NCBI GenBank assembly: GCA_002345705.1
Contig: DDWO01000014.1
Location: forward strand, 1-64,000
Length of the DNA: 64,000 nucleotides
From: Acholeplasmataceae bacterium UBA2284
GTDB lineage: Bacteria; Bacillota_I; Bacilli_A; Acholeplasmatales; Acholeplasmataceae
Direction of reading: 5' to 3'
Shown: positions 26,593 through 35,426 of the stretch, piece by piece
Position numbering within the stretch: the first letter of the stretch is position 1
How the letters are laid out: every line of letters starts with the position of its first letter
The notes under the pieces: model-generated
What the model was told of the DNA's origin: nothing
Database searches by the model: none
What the model saw: the letters and a program-made list of their open reading frames with translations, nothing else
Made by a program: the position numbers and the translations under genes

Positions 26593-28185
26593 ATGGCCAG
26601 ATTAACAAGAGAAAGTATGATTTTAGTAGGAACTAAAGAGTATAAGATCGAAGATTTACTGAAAACGATTATCTATTTGCCCGCGAATTACATTAAGACT
26701 TTCTTCGAAGAACTCGGACTGACGATCCCTCGTGAACTCAGAATTTTCGTCTTAAGAGAGGTCTTAAGAGAAAAGGTTATTGAAACCAGAAAATCAAGGC
26801 TTACACTCGCAGATGAGTTGAATTATCGTTTATCATGGTTTACTGAATTTACTGAAACTCAATTAGAAAATCTATTGATATTTTTTGATGACCCAAAATT
26901 AGATCGCGACTTTTTAGAGGAGTTTTGGACTGATTTATTATCCTACATGAATGATAAGAAGGTTCCTGCAAAGGATTTAAAGAGAGTTTTAGATTCATCA
27001 CTCGCTCACGTGAGAGCCAATGGTCTTCAACTACCTTCAATGAAAACTTATAATAGAGAAATCAAGAGCTTATTCTTTGATAGCTTTGGTCGTATTGATG
27101 GACTTGCTCCAGCTAAATTTAGACCAGTACTATTCAAGAGCTCTACACTTCATGAAATTAGAGATCTTGGTGCAAAATATGATGTTGATGTCCCAAGACG
27201 TTTAAAGAAGACTGAGCTTGCTGACATCATTATTCATGAATTAAAGGAACGTGGTCAACATACAGATCAACTCGAAACTCAAGTGAGAGGCATGTCTGTT
27301 TTAATCATGCAGCGTTTCGCTATTGACCATGATATTAAAGCATCTACAGAACTTAAAAAAGAAGAAATTATCGAATATATTCTAGCAAATGCTAGTGAAA
27401 CTAAAGAAGCATACTTCGTTCCTGATTCACCAAAGGTTTATGAAAAGGAAGTTGAAGAAGTTTCTAAGCATGTAGAAGAAGCTCCTAAACCAAAGGATGA
27501 ACCTACTGTTGTTCAACTCGATGAAGAAGAAGACAAGGGTGAAGCACCTGCTGAAACTGTTGTTGAAGAAGCAGTTGTTGAAGAACCAATTGAAGAGGTT
27601 CAAACGACAGTTGAGGAAGTTTATAAGCCACAGCCAAGGGAATCCCAAGTCCAATATGCATCAGCACCATTCGATTTAAGTGAGCTTGTTAATGAAATTA
27701 AGATGCTTAGAAAAGCAGTTGAAAAGGCAGTAACAGATAATCAAATACAAATGGATAACTCAAAGGATGAAACACCTAAAGCAGGAAGTGCATCTGAACC
27801 ACTTGTATTAAATACCGCAGAATTTTATGGCAATCCAAAGCAATTAAAGAAATTAGTTAAGGAAGATGAAGCTGAGCATCGCGAAAAGTTTATTGAAGAA
27901 AGAAAAGCTCAATCATCAATTGGAACCAATAAGGATGATGATGATGACGATCTTCCACCAAAGGAAGCGATCATTTTAAAGAAGGTTGGATTATTCCTAT
28001 TTAAATTCATTTTAATTGCCTTAGCTATCGTTGTAATTCTTCTAGTACTATACTCAACAATATCTTATTTCTGGGCAGCTCCTTTCCTTGATGGATTTGA
28101 TGACACAATCAACGGTCTATTCCAAATCAGTGGAAAAGGTATGGTTCAACACATTCACGATTTATTAATTATGCTAGGCTTGTAA
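26593..28185 (+). CDS. Unrecognised tail-anchored protein with SAP/Rho-N-like helical units
   Basis: 530 residues, family not recognised. Residues 1-140 are helical and basic/acidic mixed. Two short units at about 185-220 (LHEIRDLGAKYDVDVPRRL then KKTELADIIIHEL) and 234-266 (IDHDIKASTELKKEEIIEYI) look like SAP/Rho-N/LEM folds that often bind nucleic acid. An acidic, Glu/Val/Pro-rich linker follows (285-350), then a short coiled coil (360-382), an Asp run (448-453), and one strong membrane helix at about 465-490 close to the C terminus. It has its own promoter and AGGAGGTTTACT-like ribosome site (GGAGG). A membrane tether for DNA or RNA is inference. Confidence 0.7.
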   Translation: MARLTRESMILVGTKEYKIEDLLKTIIYLPANYIKTFFEELGLTIPRELRIFVLREVLREKVIETRKSRLTLADELNYRLSWFTEFTETQLENLLIFFDDPKLDRDFLEEFWTDLLSYMNDKKVPAKDLKRVLDSSLAHVRANGLQLPSMKTYNREIKSLFFDSFGRIDGLAPAKFRPVLFKSSTLHEIRDLGAKYDVDVPRRLKKTELADIIIHELKERGQHTDQLETQVRGMSVLIMQRFAIDHDIKASTELKKEEIIEYILANASETKEAYFVPDSPKVYEKEVEEVSKHVEEAPKPKDEPTVVQLDEEEDKGEAPAETVVEEAVVEEPIEEVQTTVEEVYKPQPRESQVQYASAPFDLSELVNEIKMLRKAVEKAVTDNQIQMDNSKDETPKAGSASEPLVLNTAEFYGNPKQLKKLVKEDEAEHREKFIEERKAQSSIGTNKDDDDDDLPPKEAIILKKVGLFLFKFILIALAIVVILLVLYSTISYFWAAPFLDGFDDTINGLFQISGKGMVQHIHDLLIMLGL

Positions 28186-28218
28186 AAAAAAGTTTTAAAA
28201 TAAATGAGGGGGTCAACC

Positions 28219-30741
28219 ATGGATAAACAGAAATATACCCCAATGATGCAACAATACCTTGAAATTAAAGAAGACTACGCAGATGCGATAGTCTTTTTTA
28301 GATTAGGGGATTTCTATGAAATGTTTTTTGATGATGCTATTCTTGCATCTAAGGTTCTAGAAATTGCCTTAACCTCTAGAGATGCAGGTGCTAAGGTTCC
28401 GATGTGCGGAGTTCCCTATCATGCAGTTAAGCCTTATGTTCAAAAATTAATTGAAAAGGGATTTAAGATTGCTATCGTTGAGCAGGTGACTGAAGCTGGT
28501 AAAGGATTAGTAAAAAGAGAAGTGATTCGATTAATTACTCCAGGAACTGTTTTAGATGATGGAATATTAGATGCGAAATCAAATAACTTTATTGGTAGTA
28601 TCCTTTTAACAGAAAAGGGATATGCTTTAACCTATGTTGATATTTCAACAGGAGAGTCATTTATTACCGATTCACTAGAGAAAAAAAGTGTACTTGATTT
28701 AATCTTAAGCTTAGATATTCGTGAAGTCGTACTACCTCCACATTTTGATGAAACATTCATTAAACTTTTGAATGATAACGAAAGACTCGTATCCATATCT
28801 GATCAGTTTCAAATTATCGAACAAAAGTACTTAAACCATTTAGAGCGGGAACAAAAAAGAGCAGCTTCACACCTCTTAAACTATTTAGTCAATACCCAGA
28901 AACAAATGATTCATCATTTAATGCCCTTTAAGGTCATTCAAAGATTAGGACATATGCATTTGGATTATAGAGTGAAAAAGCATTTGGAAATTGATGAATC
29001 ACTTGTAAATAATCATCAAACAACACTACTTTATCATTTAAATGAATGTCAGACAGCTATGGGTTCTAGAATGCTAAAATCAATAGCTAATCATCCCTTA
29101 AATGACATGAAGGAATTAAATAAAAGATATGATCTAATCGACGCACTAACTCCTTATCAACCAAGAGAACGTGTTTTAGATCATTTGAAATATATTTATG
29201 ACATTAACCGCATTGTCGGAAGAATTTCATTTAATACAGTAAATGCCAGAGACTTATATCAGCTTAAAGAAACACTAAAACAAATTCCTGATTTAAAGGA
29301 AGCCTTATTACAATATAAAAATCCGATGCTTGATGAAATGATTTCTAGCATGAATGACCACCAGGAACTATATCTTTTCTTAGAAAAAGCGATTATGCCT
29401 GAGCCACCAATTACCTTAAAGGATGGCGGAATTATCAAAAAAGGATTTAATGAGAAATTAGATGAATTAAGAGATATCGATCTACATGGTCAAGAATGGC
29501 TAAATGATTTTGAGATTCAAGAACGTGAAAGAACTGGTATTAAAAATCTAAGAGTTGGTTATAATAGAGTCTTTGGATATTATATTGAAGTCTCTAAAGG
29601 AAATTCTCTTTTAGTTAAAGAAGAGTTTGGGTATGATAGAAAACAAACACTCGCGAATAGTGAAAGATTTATCACACCTATCCTAAAGGAAAAGGAAGAT
29701 GATCTTCTCCATGCCAAGGATAAGAGTATGACCTTGGAATATGAACTATTTAAAGAGATTAGAGATTTCGCTGAAGGATTTACATTCTCACTTCAAGAGC
29801 TTTCTACTAAGGTTGCTGAAATAGATGTTTACTTAAGTCTAGCTGTAGTTGCAGAAAAATATAATTATAAAAGACCAACACTTCATCATGCAAGAAATGT
29901 TGAAGTCATTTCTGGCAGACATCCGGTTGTTGAAAGATTTACTAAGTTTGTAGCTAATGATGTCAAGATGGAAGAAGGAGAAATCTTTTTAATCACTGGT
30001 CCTAACATGAGTGGTAAATCGACATATATGCGCATGTTCGCAGTCATTGTTTATATGGCACAAATGGGATCATTTGTACCAGCAGATAGCGCACATTTAC
30101 CGCTTTATGATGCTATCTATACGAGAATTGGATCCTCTGATGACCTATCAGGTGGTAAATCCACTTTCATGGTTGAAATGGTTGAATCCAATGAAGCATT
30201 AACGAAGGCTACAGATAAGAGTTTAATTCTATTTGATGAAATCGGTAGAGGAACTGCGACCTATGACGGGATGGCACTTGCTCAAGGAATGATTGAATAT
30301 ATTCATGAAAAAATTAAGGCTCAAACACTATTTTCAACACATTATCATGAATTAACAGTATTAGAAAATAGTCTATCAAGACTTACGAATTTATGTGTAA
30401 AGGCTAAGGAAGAAAATGATACCATGGTTTTTCTTCATCATGTTGAAAAGGGAACGACGGATAAGTCTTATGGGATACAGGTCGCTAACCTAGCTCATCT
30501 TCCTAAGGCATTGATTAAACGAAGCAAGGAGATCCTAGATAAGCTTGAACAAAAGGAAAATAAGGTTGTTCTTGATTTATTTAATTATGAAAAATTCGAA
30601 GAAGAATCAGTTACTATTATAGAATCAGAAAAATTAGGTGTACTAGATGAAATCGAAAAGATTAATACTGATCAACTCACACCAATTGATGCGCTACTTT
30701 TACTCAAGCACTACCAACAAATCATTAAACCCAAGAAATAG
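28219..30741 (+). CDS. mutS: DNA mismatch repair protein MutS
   Basis: 840 residues from ATG 28219. The mismatch-reading F-x-E motif is in FFRLGDFYEMF near the N terminus; the clamp region has VGYNRVFGYYIEVSKGN; the ATPase has Walker A GPNMSGKSTYMRM (about residue 594) and LILFDEIGRGTATYDGMAL. An ATG at 28204 is in frame, but the GAGGGGGT ribosome site lies between the two and fits 28219. The mutS-mutL-miaA order is that of Bacillus. Confidence 0.97.
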   Translation: MDKQKYTPMMQQYLEIKEDYADAIVFFRLGDFYEMFFDDAILASKVLEIALTSRDAGAKVPMCGVPYHAVKPYVQKLIEKGFKIAIVEQVTEAGKGLVKREVIRLITPGTVLDDGILDAKSNNFIGSILLTEKGYALTYVDISTGESFITDSLEKKSVLDLILSLDIREVVLPPHFDETFIKLLNDNERLVSISDQFQIIEQKYLNHLEREQKRAASHLLNYLVNTQKQMIHHLMPFKVIQRLGHMHLDYRVKKHLEIDESLVNNHQTTLLYHLNECQTAMGSRMLKSIANHPLNDMKELNKRYDLIDALTPYQPRERVLDHLKYIYDINRIVGRISFNTVNARDLYQLKETLKQIPDLKEALLQYKNPMLDEMISSMNDHQELYLFLEKAIMPEPPITLKDGGIIKKGFNEKLDELRDIDLHGQEWLNDFEIQERERTGIKNLRVGYNRVFGYYIEVSKGNSLLVKEEFGYDRKQTLANSERFITPILKEKEDDLLHAKDKSMTLEYELFKEIRDFAEGFTFSLQELSTKVAEIDVYLSLAVVAEKYNYKRPTLHHARNVEVISGRHPVVERFTKFVANDVKMEEGEIFLITGPNMSGKSTYMRMFAVIVYMAQMGSFVPADSAHLPLYDAIYTRIGSSDDLSGGKSTFMVEMVESNEALTKATDKSLILFDEIGRGTATYDGMALAQGMIEYIHEKIKAQTLFSTHYHELTVLENSLSRLTNLCVKAKEENDTMVFLHHVEKGTTDKSYGIQVANLAHLPKALIKRSKEILDKLEQKENKVVLDLFNYEKFEEESVTIIESEKLGVLDEIEKINTDQLTPIDALLLLKHYQQIIKPKK

Positions 30742-30750
30742 AGGATTAAC

Positions 30751-32445
30751 ATGTCTATTATCAAATTAATGGATCCAAAGCTAGCCAATATGATAGCTGC
30801 TGGTGAGGTCGTTGACCGACCAGCATCTGTATTAAAGGAGCTTATCGAAAATTCAATCGATGCAGGTTCAACCGAGATTAGTGTAGAAGTGACTGATATG
30901 GGTATGAAGCAAATGATCGTTACAGACAATGGCTCTGGAATGGATTTTTTGGATGCACACTTAGCGTTTGACAGACATGCAACCTCAAAAATAAAGGATG
31001 AAAGTGATTTATCTCATATCAACACCCTTGGCTTTCGCGGTGAAGCACTCGCTGCGATCGCATCCGTTTCTAAGGTCACCTTAAAAACAAGACAGGAAAA
31101 CAGTGAAGGTATTTATGTAACCTATCACGGCGGTCATTTCATAGGTGATGGAAGTGCAACTCTGAATAGAGGAACTGTAGTTGAGGTGAGTGATTTATTT
31201 TATAACACACCAGCAAGATTTAAATATATCAAATCAGAGGTCTCTGAAAGGTTTGCTATTATAGATATATTTGATAGACTTGCACTTGCAAATCCAAATA
31301 TAAGAATGAGCTTAACCATTGATGGAAAAATCACTAAAAAAACATTTGGAAATAATGATTTTTATAGCTTAATTGATGCGATTTACGGATCCAAAATGAC
31401 CTTAGGATTAACTGAATTTAGTGAAACCGTTCAAAAAATAAAAATCACTGGATACTTACTTTCTCCATCTATTTCAAGATCTAGAAAAAAAGATATTTCT
31501 ATCTTTGTCAATGGTAGATATATAAGAAATTATCAGCTGATCCAAGCAGTTATTGACGGATATCATTCATTCATGATGGTTGGAAAATATCCGATTGCTT
31601 TAATCCATTTGGAAATGGACTCAAGCTTATTAGATGTCAATGTGCATCCTCAAAAATATGAAGTGAAATTCGTTAATGAATCGATATTAAGCTATCATAT
31701 CGAAAACTTTGTTAAAAATGCGCTACAAAAAAAGACGCATCCAATTCCAGAAAATATCAAGGTCATTCATAAGGATGAAATTGAAACCTATACGCCTCAA
31801 ACCATGCTATTTGAAGATTCACATCATGAAGACTTTAATACGTCTTTCATAGAAAGAAGCTTAGACGTTTCTAATAAAATACCAGATATGGATTATATTG
31901 GAGTATTTTCAGGAACGTATTTATTATTCCAAAATGAAGAAGGATTATACTTAATGGATCAGCACGCAGCTGCTGAGCGTATTCGTTATGAACACTATTT
32001 TGTATCACTTGCTAAACCAAATCCAGCAGTTAAAAATTTACTGATTACTAAGGAATTATCCCTAACCAAGGAAGATAAAGAAGTGATTCAAAATCATTTA
32101 AATGAATTCAATTCCTTCGGATTTTCATTTAATAAAGATCTAGAGTTAATCGCTTTACCCGTTTGGTTATTAGATTCTGAGATAGAAATCGCAATCGAGC
32201 AAATGATTAGTATGCTAACTGATAAAAATAAGATTGATTTAGCTATTCTAAGAGATACTCTAGCTAAGGATATAAGCTGTAAGGGTGCGATTAAAGCGAA
32301 TAAAGCATTATCTTTAATCGAAGTTCAAGCACTACTCAAAAAGCTGAAAACTTGTGATAATCCTTATACATGTCCTCATGGAAGACCAACCATTATTAAG
32401 CTAACACATCATGATGTTGAACGCATGTTTAAAAGGGTTTTATAA
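30751..32445 (+). CDS. mutL: DNA mismatch repair protein MutL with endonuclease motif
   Basis: 564 residues. GHKL ATPase motifs: KELIENSIDAG (E30, N34), DNGSGM, TLGFRGEALAAIASV. The C-terminal half keeps the latent endonuclease motif DQHA-x2-E-x4-E (D403, H405, E409, E414) plus SCKGAIKA and CPHGRPTI, so this MutL should nick DNA itself, consistent with no MutH. AGAGGATTAAC precedes the ATG. The stop shares a base with miaA (TAATG). Confidence 0.97.
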   Translation: MSIIKLMDPKLANMIAAGEVVDRPASVLKELIENSIDAGSTEISVEVTDMGMKQMIVTDNGSGMDFLDAHLAFDRHATSKIKDESDLSHINTLGFRGEALAAIASVSKVTLKTRQENSEGIYVTYHGGHFIGDGSATLNRGTVVEVSDLFYNTPARFKYIKSEVSERFAIIDIFDRLALANPNIRMSLTIDGKITKKTFGNNDFYSLIDAIYGSKMTLGLTEFSETVQKIKITGYLLSPSISRSRKKDISIFVNGRYIRNYQLIQAVIDGYHSFMMVGKYPIALIHLEMDSSLLDVNVHPQKYEVKFVNESILSYHIENFVKNALQKKTHPIPENIKVIHKDEIETYTPQTMLFEDSHHEDFNTSFIERSLDVSNKIPDMDYIGVFSGTYLLFQNEEGLYLMDQHAAAERIRYEHYFVSLAKPNPAVKNLLITKELSLTKEDKEVIQNHLNEFNSFGFSFNKDLELIALPVWLLDSEIEIAIEQMISMLTDKNKIDLAILRDTLAKDISCKGAIKANKALSLIEVQALLKKLKTCDNPYTCPHGRPTIIKLTHHDVERMFKRVL

Positions 32446-33323
32446 TGAAAAAGGTTATCGTGATTGTAGGTCCTACAGGATCAGGTAAAACAAGATTATC
32501 AGTGAAGTTAGCCAAACTTTTTAACGCTGAAATTATTAATGGAGATTCCGTTCAAATTTATAGAAGACTTAATATTGGATCTGCTAAAATCAAGGAAAGT
32601 GAAAAGGAAGGTATACCACATCACCTATTTGATATAAGAGATCCTAATGATTCCTATTCCGTGTTTAATTTTCAAAATGATGTTAGATCATTAATTGATC
32701 AAATTGATATTCCAATGATAGTTGGTGGAACCGGCTTATATATTAAGGCTGCTTTGTATCAATATGAATTTATTGAAAAGGGTAGAGATGAAGCATTTGA
32801 TTTAAGCTATCAAGAGTATTCTAATGAAGAGCTTTATCAAATGCTCTTAGATTTAGATCCTATGATTCAAATTGATTTAAATAATCGTAGGAGAGTACTT
32901 CGTGCACTCGAACAAGCCTTATCAGGAGAACATAGATCTAAGAAAAACAAAAAGGATGAACTGCTTTATAATCCTTTAATTATTTATCTAGATTTAGACC
33001 GGAAAGTATTAGAGGATAGATTAAAACTAAGATTAGATAAACAAATCATGGAAGGCTTTATTGAAGAGGTTGAATCTCTTGATAAAGATAACATTCGTAT
33101 AAACGCAATCGGTTATAGAGAACTAAATCAATATTTAGATGGTAAAATAACATTAGATGAAGCGAAGGCTGAAATTATTAGTGTGTCTAAAAAGCTTGCT
33201 AAAAAACAAAAAACATTTTTTAAGAATCAGATGAACCCAGTCATATTAGACGCTTTATCAGAAACACTAGATAAAGACGCATTTGACTTAATTCAATCCT
33301 TTTTGAAGGAGGAAGAAGCATGA
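32445..33323 (+). CDS. miaA: tRNA dimethylallyltransferase
   Basis: 292 residues; transfers the isopentenyl group to A37 of tRNAs reading U-starting codons. P-loop GPTGSGKTRLS, then NGDSVQIYRRLNIGSAK, PHHLFDIRDP and VGGTGLYIKA are all typical. With MiaB upstream the cell can make ms2i6A37. It overlaps mutL by 1 base and aroK by 4 bases. Confidence 0.96.
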   Translation: MKKVIVIVGPTGSGKTRLSVKLAKLFNAEIINGDSVQIYRRLNIGSAKIKESEKEGIPHHLFDIRDPNDSYSVFNFQNDVRSLIDQIDIPMIVGGTGLYIKAALYQYEFIEKGRDEAFDLSYQEYSNEELYQMLLDLDPMIQIDLNNRRRVLRALEQALSGEHRSKKNKKDELLYNPLIIYLDLDRKVLEDRLKLRLDKQIMEGFIEEVESLDKDNIRINAIGYRELNQYLDGKITLDEAKAEIISVSKKLAKKQKTFFKNQMNPVILDALSETLDKDAFDLIQSFLKEEEA

Positions 33324-33811
33324 AAATATATTTAATTGGAATGCCAGGATCAGGTAAGACAACCATCGCTAGAAATCTAGCGAAGGCTTTAGGCTATACC
33401 TATATCGATCTAGATGGTGTAATTGAACGTGATGCTCATTTATTTATCGAAGAGATCTTTGAAAAATACGGAGAAGCTAAATTTAGAGAACTAGAAACCG
33501 AAGCACTGACAAAAATCCCTGCTGACGAAGTTGTTGTTGCCTGTGGTGGTGGAGTAGTTATCAAAAAAGAAAATAAAGAACTCATGGATGGCATCAAGTT
33601 CTATTTAGATACTGACTTAGACGTCATTAAAGAAAGACTTGAAACCGATTATCATCGTCCTTTACTAAAAACAAAGACGCTAGAACAGCTCTTTGATGAA
33701 AGATACTTTAAGTATCAGGATTTTGCAGATGCAGTCGTTTCTAATAATTATGATGTTGAACAAACCGTCAAAGTGATTTTAAACTACATAAAAAATGAGG
33801 TTAACCAATGA
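33320..33811 (+). CDS. aroK: Shikimate kinase
   Basis: 163 residues. Walker A GMPGSGKTT, substrate-binding D30-L-D32, R56 in FRELE, the CGGGVV loop (75-80) and lid HRPLL. It phosphorylates shikimate in the chorismate pathway. It is coupled at both ends by ATGA overlaps with miaA and aroQ. No other shikimate genes except aroQ are in the window, and aroE, normally near yqeH in Bacillus, is missing from that site. Confidence 0.92.
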   Translation: MKIYLIGMPGSGKTTIARNLAKALGYTYIDLDGVIERDAHLFIEEIFEKYGEAKFRELETEALTKIPADEVVVACGGGVVIKKENKELMDGIKFYLDTDLDVIKERLETDYHRPLLKTKTLEQLFDERYFKYQDFADAVVSNNYDVEQTVKVILNYIKNEVNQ

Positions 33812-34236
33812 ACATTTTAGTCATTCATGGACCGAATTTAAATATGCTAGGTAAAAGAAATAAAGAACTATATGGAAAGATGACTTTAGATGAACTCTAT
33901 GATCAATTATCTGATAAGTTTCCTGATATTGAATTTACATTTTATCAATCCAATTATGAAGGTGAAATCATTGAGGTAATCCATCACTCGATGGATGAAC
34001 CCTATGATGCACTCCTAATCAATCCAGGAGCATTCACCCATACATCGATTGCGATTCGTGATGCACTGGATATCATTACAATCCCTAAGGTTGAAGTTCA
34101 TTTATCAGATATCGACCAAAGAGAAGATTTTAGAAAAACAGATTATATTACAGATGTTGTCAATAAACGCTTTATGGGTAAAAAGTTAGACAGCTATATA
34201 GAAGCAATTTTATATCTCATCAATTTAGGCGAATAA
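33808..34236 (+). CDS. aroQ: 3-dehydroquinate dehydratase, type II
   Basis: 142 residues, normal for the type II enzyme. Catalytic loop GPNLNMLGKRNKELYG (R17, Y22), QSNYEGEIIE, INPGAFTHTSIAIRDAL, and EVHLSDIDQRE. It dehydrates 3-dehydroquinate to 3-dehydroshikimate. Position before efp follows the Bacillus yqhS-papA-efp order, with papA missing. Its stop codon lies in a terminator stem. Confidence 0.95.
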   Translation: MNILVIHGPNLNMLGKRNKELYGKMTLDELYDQLSDKFPDIEFTFYQSNYEGEIIEVIHHSMDEPYDALLINPGAFTHTSIAIRDALDIITIPKVEVHLSDIDQREDFRKTDYITDVVNKRFMGKKLDSYIEAILYLINLGE

Positions 34237-34257
34237 TTCGATTATTTGCCTTTTTTT
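34228..34257 (+). terminator. Terminator after aroQ
   Basis: Nine-base stem GGCGAATAA/TTATTTGCC with one wobble pair, TTCGA loop, seven T's. Confidence 0.82.
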
Positions 34258-34278
34258 ATTAGAAAACAAACGATTTTA

Positions 34279-34307
34279 TTGTTTATATGATTTTAATCGT
34301 GTATAAT
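34279..34307 (+). promoter_or_regulatory. efp promoter
   Basis: -35 TTGTTT, 17-base spacer, perfect -10 TATAAT, 36 bases before the efp start. Confidence 0.8.
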
Positions 34308-34343
34308 TAAAACGGCAAAAAACCAACAAGGGAGTTAATAATA

Positions 34344-34907
34344 ATGATTAGTACAAACGAATTTAAAACAGGTCAAACCATCGTACATGAAGGTAACCTA
34401 TATTCAGTCATCGAGTTCATGCATGTTAAACCAGGTAAAGGTGCAGCGTTCGTTAGAACCAAGCTAAGAAACCTAAGAACTGGATCAGTAACTGATTACA
34501 CATTCAATGCAGGAACAAAAATTGAACGTGCACAAATCGATAAGATTATGATGCAATATCTTTACACAGAAAATAACACTTATATTTTTATGAACAATGA
34601 AAATTATGAGCAAATTGAAATTCCATTTGCTCAAGTTGAAAGAGAATTAAACTATATCTTTGAAGGAATGTCAGTTGAAGTTATGTTTTATAACAACACT
34701 GAAATTCTTGGGGTATCACTACCAGATAAGGTTGTTTTAGAAGTTAGAGAAACAGTACCTGGTGTTAAGGGAGATACGAAGACGAATGCGATGAAGGATG
34801 CTATTATGCAAACTGGGTTGCTTGTTAAGGTTCCAATGTTTATTGAAGAAGGCGAAAAGATTATTGTCAATACAAATGATGGATCTTACGTTTCAAGAGA
34901 TAAATAA
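34344..34907 (+). CDS. efp: Elongation factor P
   Basis: 187 residues in three beta-barrel domains. EF-P relieves ribosome stalling at polyproline. The modification loop reads KPGKGAAFVRTK with the conserved Lys in place (about residue 32). The C-terminal NTNDGSYVSRDK is typical. AAGGGAG precedes ATG. A terminator follows, and its sequence is shared with the promoter of the next operon. Confidence 0.97.
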   Translation: MISTNEFKTGQTIVHEGNLYSVIEFMHVKPGKGAAFVRTKLRNLRTGSVTDYTFNAGTKIERAQIDKIMMQYLYTENNTYIFMNNENYEQIEIPFAQVERELNYIFEGMSVEVMFYNNTEILGVSLPDKVVLEVRETVPGVKGDTKTNAMKDAIMQTGLLVKVPMFIEEGEKIIVNTNDGSYVSRDK

Positions 34908-34950
34908 AAAAACTATATTTTATATAGAATAAAGAAATTAATTAATATTT

Positions 34951-34980
34951 AAAATGCATCTTTACAAAGGTGCGTTTTTT
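34951..34980 (+). terminator. efp terminator
   Basis: AAAATGCATCTTT pairs with AAAGGTGCGTTTT (two wobble pairs) and runs into T's. Its loop and 3' arm overlap the -35 and spacer of the GntR operon promoter. Confidence 0.7.
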
Positions 34981-34989
34981 ATTTATAAT
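34961..34989 (+). promoter_or_regulatory. Promoter of the GntR/ABC/GLUG operon
   Basis: -35 TTTACA, exact 17-base spacer, -10 TATAAT (34984-34989). It overlaps the efp terminator hairpin. Confidence 0.72.
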
Positions 34990-34994
34990 GAGAG

Positions 34995-35014
34995 TGTACT
35001 ATCTAGATAGCACA
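34995..35014 (+). promoter_or_regulatory. Probable GntR operator
   Basis: Twenty-base near-perfect palindrome, arms TGTACTATCT and AGATAGCACA (one mismatch between arms), with a perfect 12-base core CTATCTAGATAG. It begins five bases after the -10 box and ends just before the gntR ribosome site, an ideal place for autorepression by the YtrA-type regulator it precedes. Confidence 0.65.
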
Positions 35015-35029
35015 GTAAGGGGTGAGGTT

Positions 35030-35398
35030 GTGCTTCATATCAATCCGAATATTTCTATCTTTATTCAGCTTGCTGATTATTTAAGAATAGGAATATACAG
35101 TGGTACTAGAAAACCGGGAAGTAAAATTGAATCGATTAGAGATATGGCAATTGAACTTGAGGTCAATCCAAACACCATCAAAAGAGTATATCAGGAGCTA
35201 CTTGACGAAGGGTTAATTGAAACACATGGAACACTTGGCAACTTTGTTACCGATGATTTTAACTTAATTCAAACTAGAAAAAGAATCTTTTTAAACGAAA
35301 AAACGAAGGATTATATCAATACACTTACATCATGCAATGAAAATATAGAATTTTTCAACGAATATATAGAAAACCATAAGAAGGAAATTTACAATTAG
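35030..35398 (+). CDS. GntR family regulator, YtrA subfamily
   Basis: 122 residues: N-terminal winged helix (IQLADYLRIGIYSG, SKIESIRDMAIELEVNPNTI, YQELLDEGLIETHG) and only a short C-terminal helical part, the size of the YtrA subgroup that controls ABC transporter operons. GTG 35030 is chosen because AAGGGGTGAGG precedes it and the family usually starts at this LHINPN motif; the frame stays open upstream to 34970 but that would overlap the promoter and operator. Confidence 0.87.
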   Translation: MLHINPNISIFIQLADYLRIGIYSGTRKPGSKIESIRDMAIELEVNPNTIKRVYQELLDEGLIETHGTLGNFVTDDFNLIQTRKRIFLNEKTKDYINTLTSCNENIEFFNEYIENHKKEIYN

Positions 35399-35426
35399 GA
35401 TCAATTCACGATACTAGGGGGCACAC

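Noticed and set aside
28204..28218. mutS start at 28204
   Set aside because: The GAGGGGGT ribosome site lies after this ATG and before 28219.
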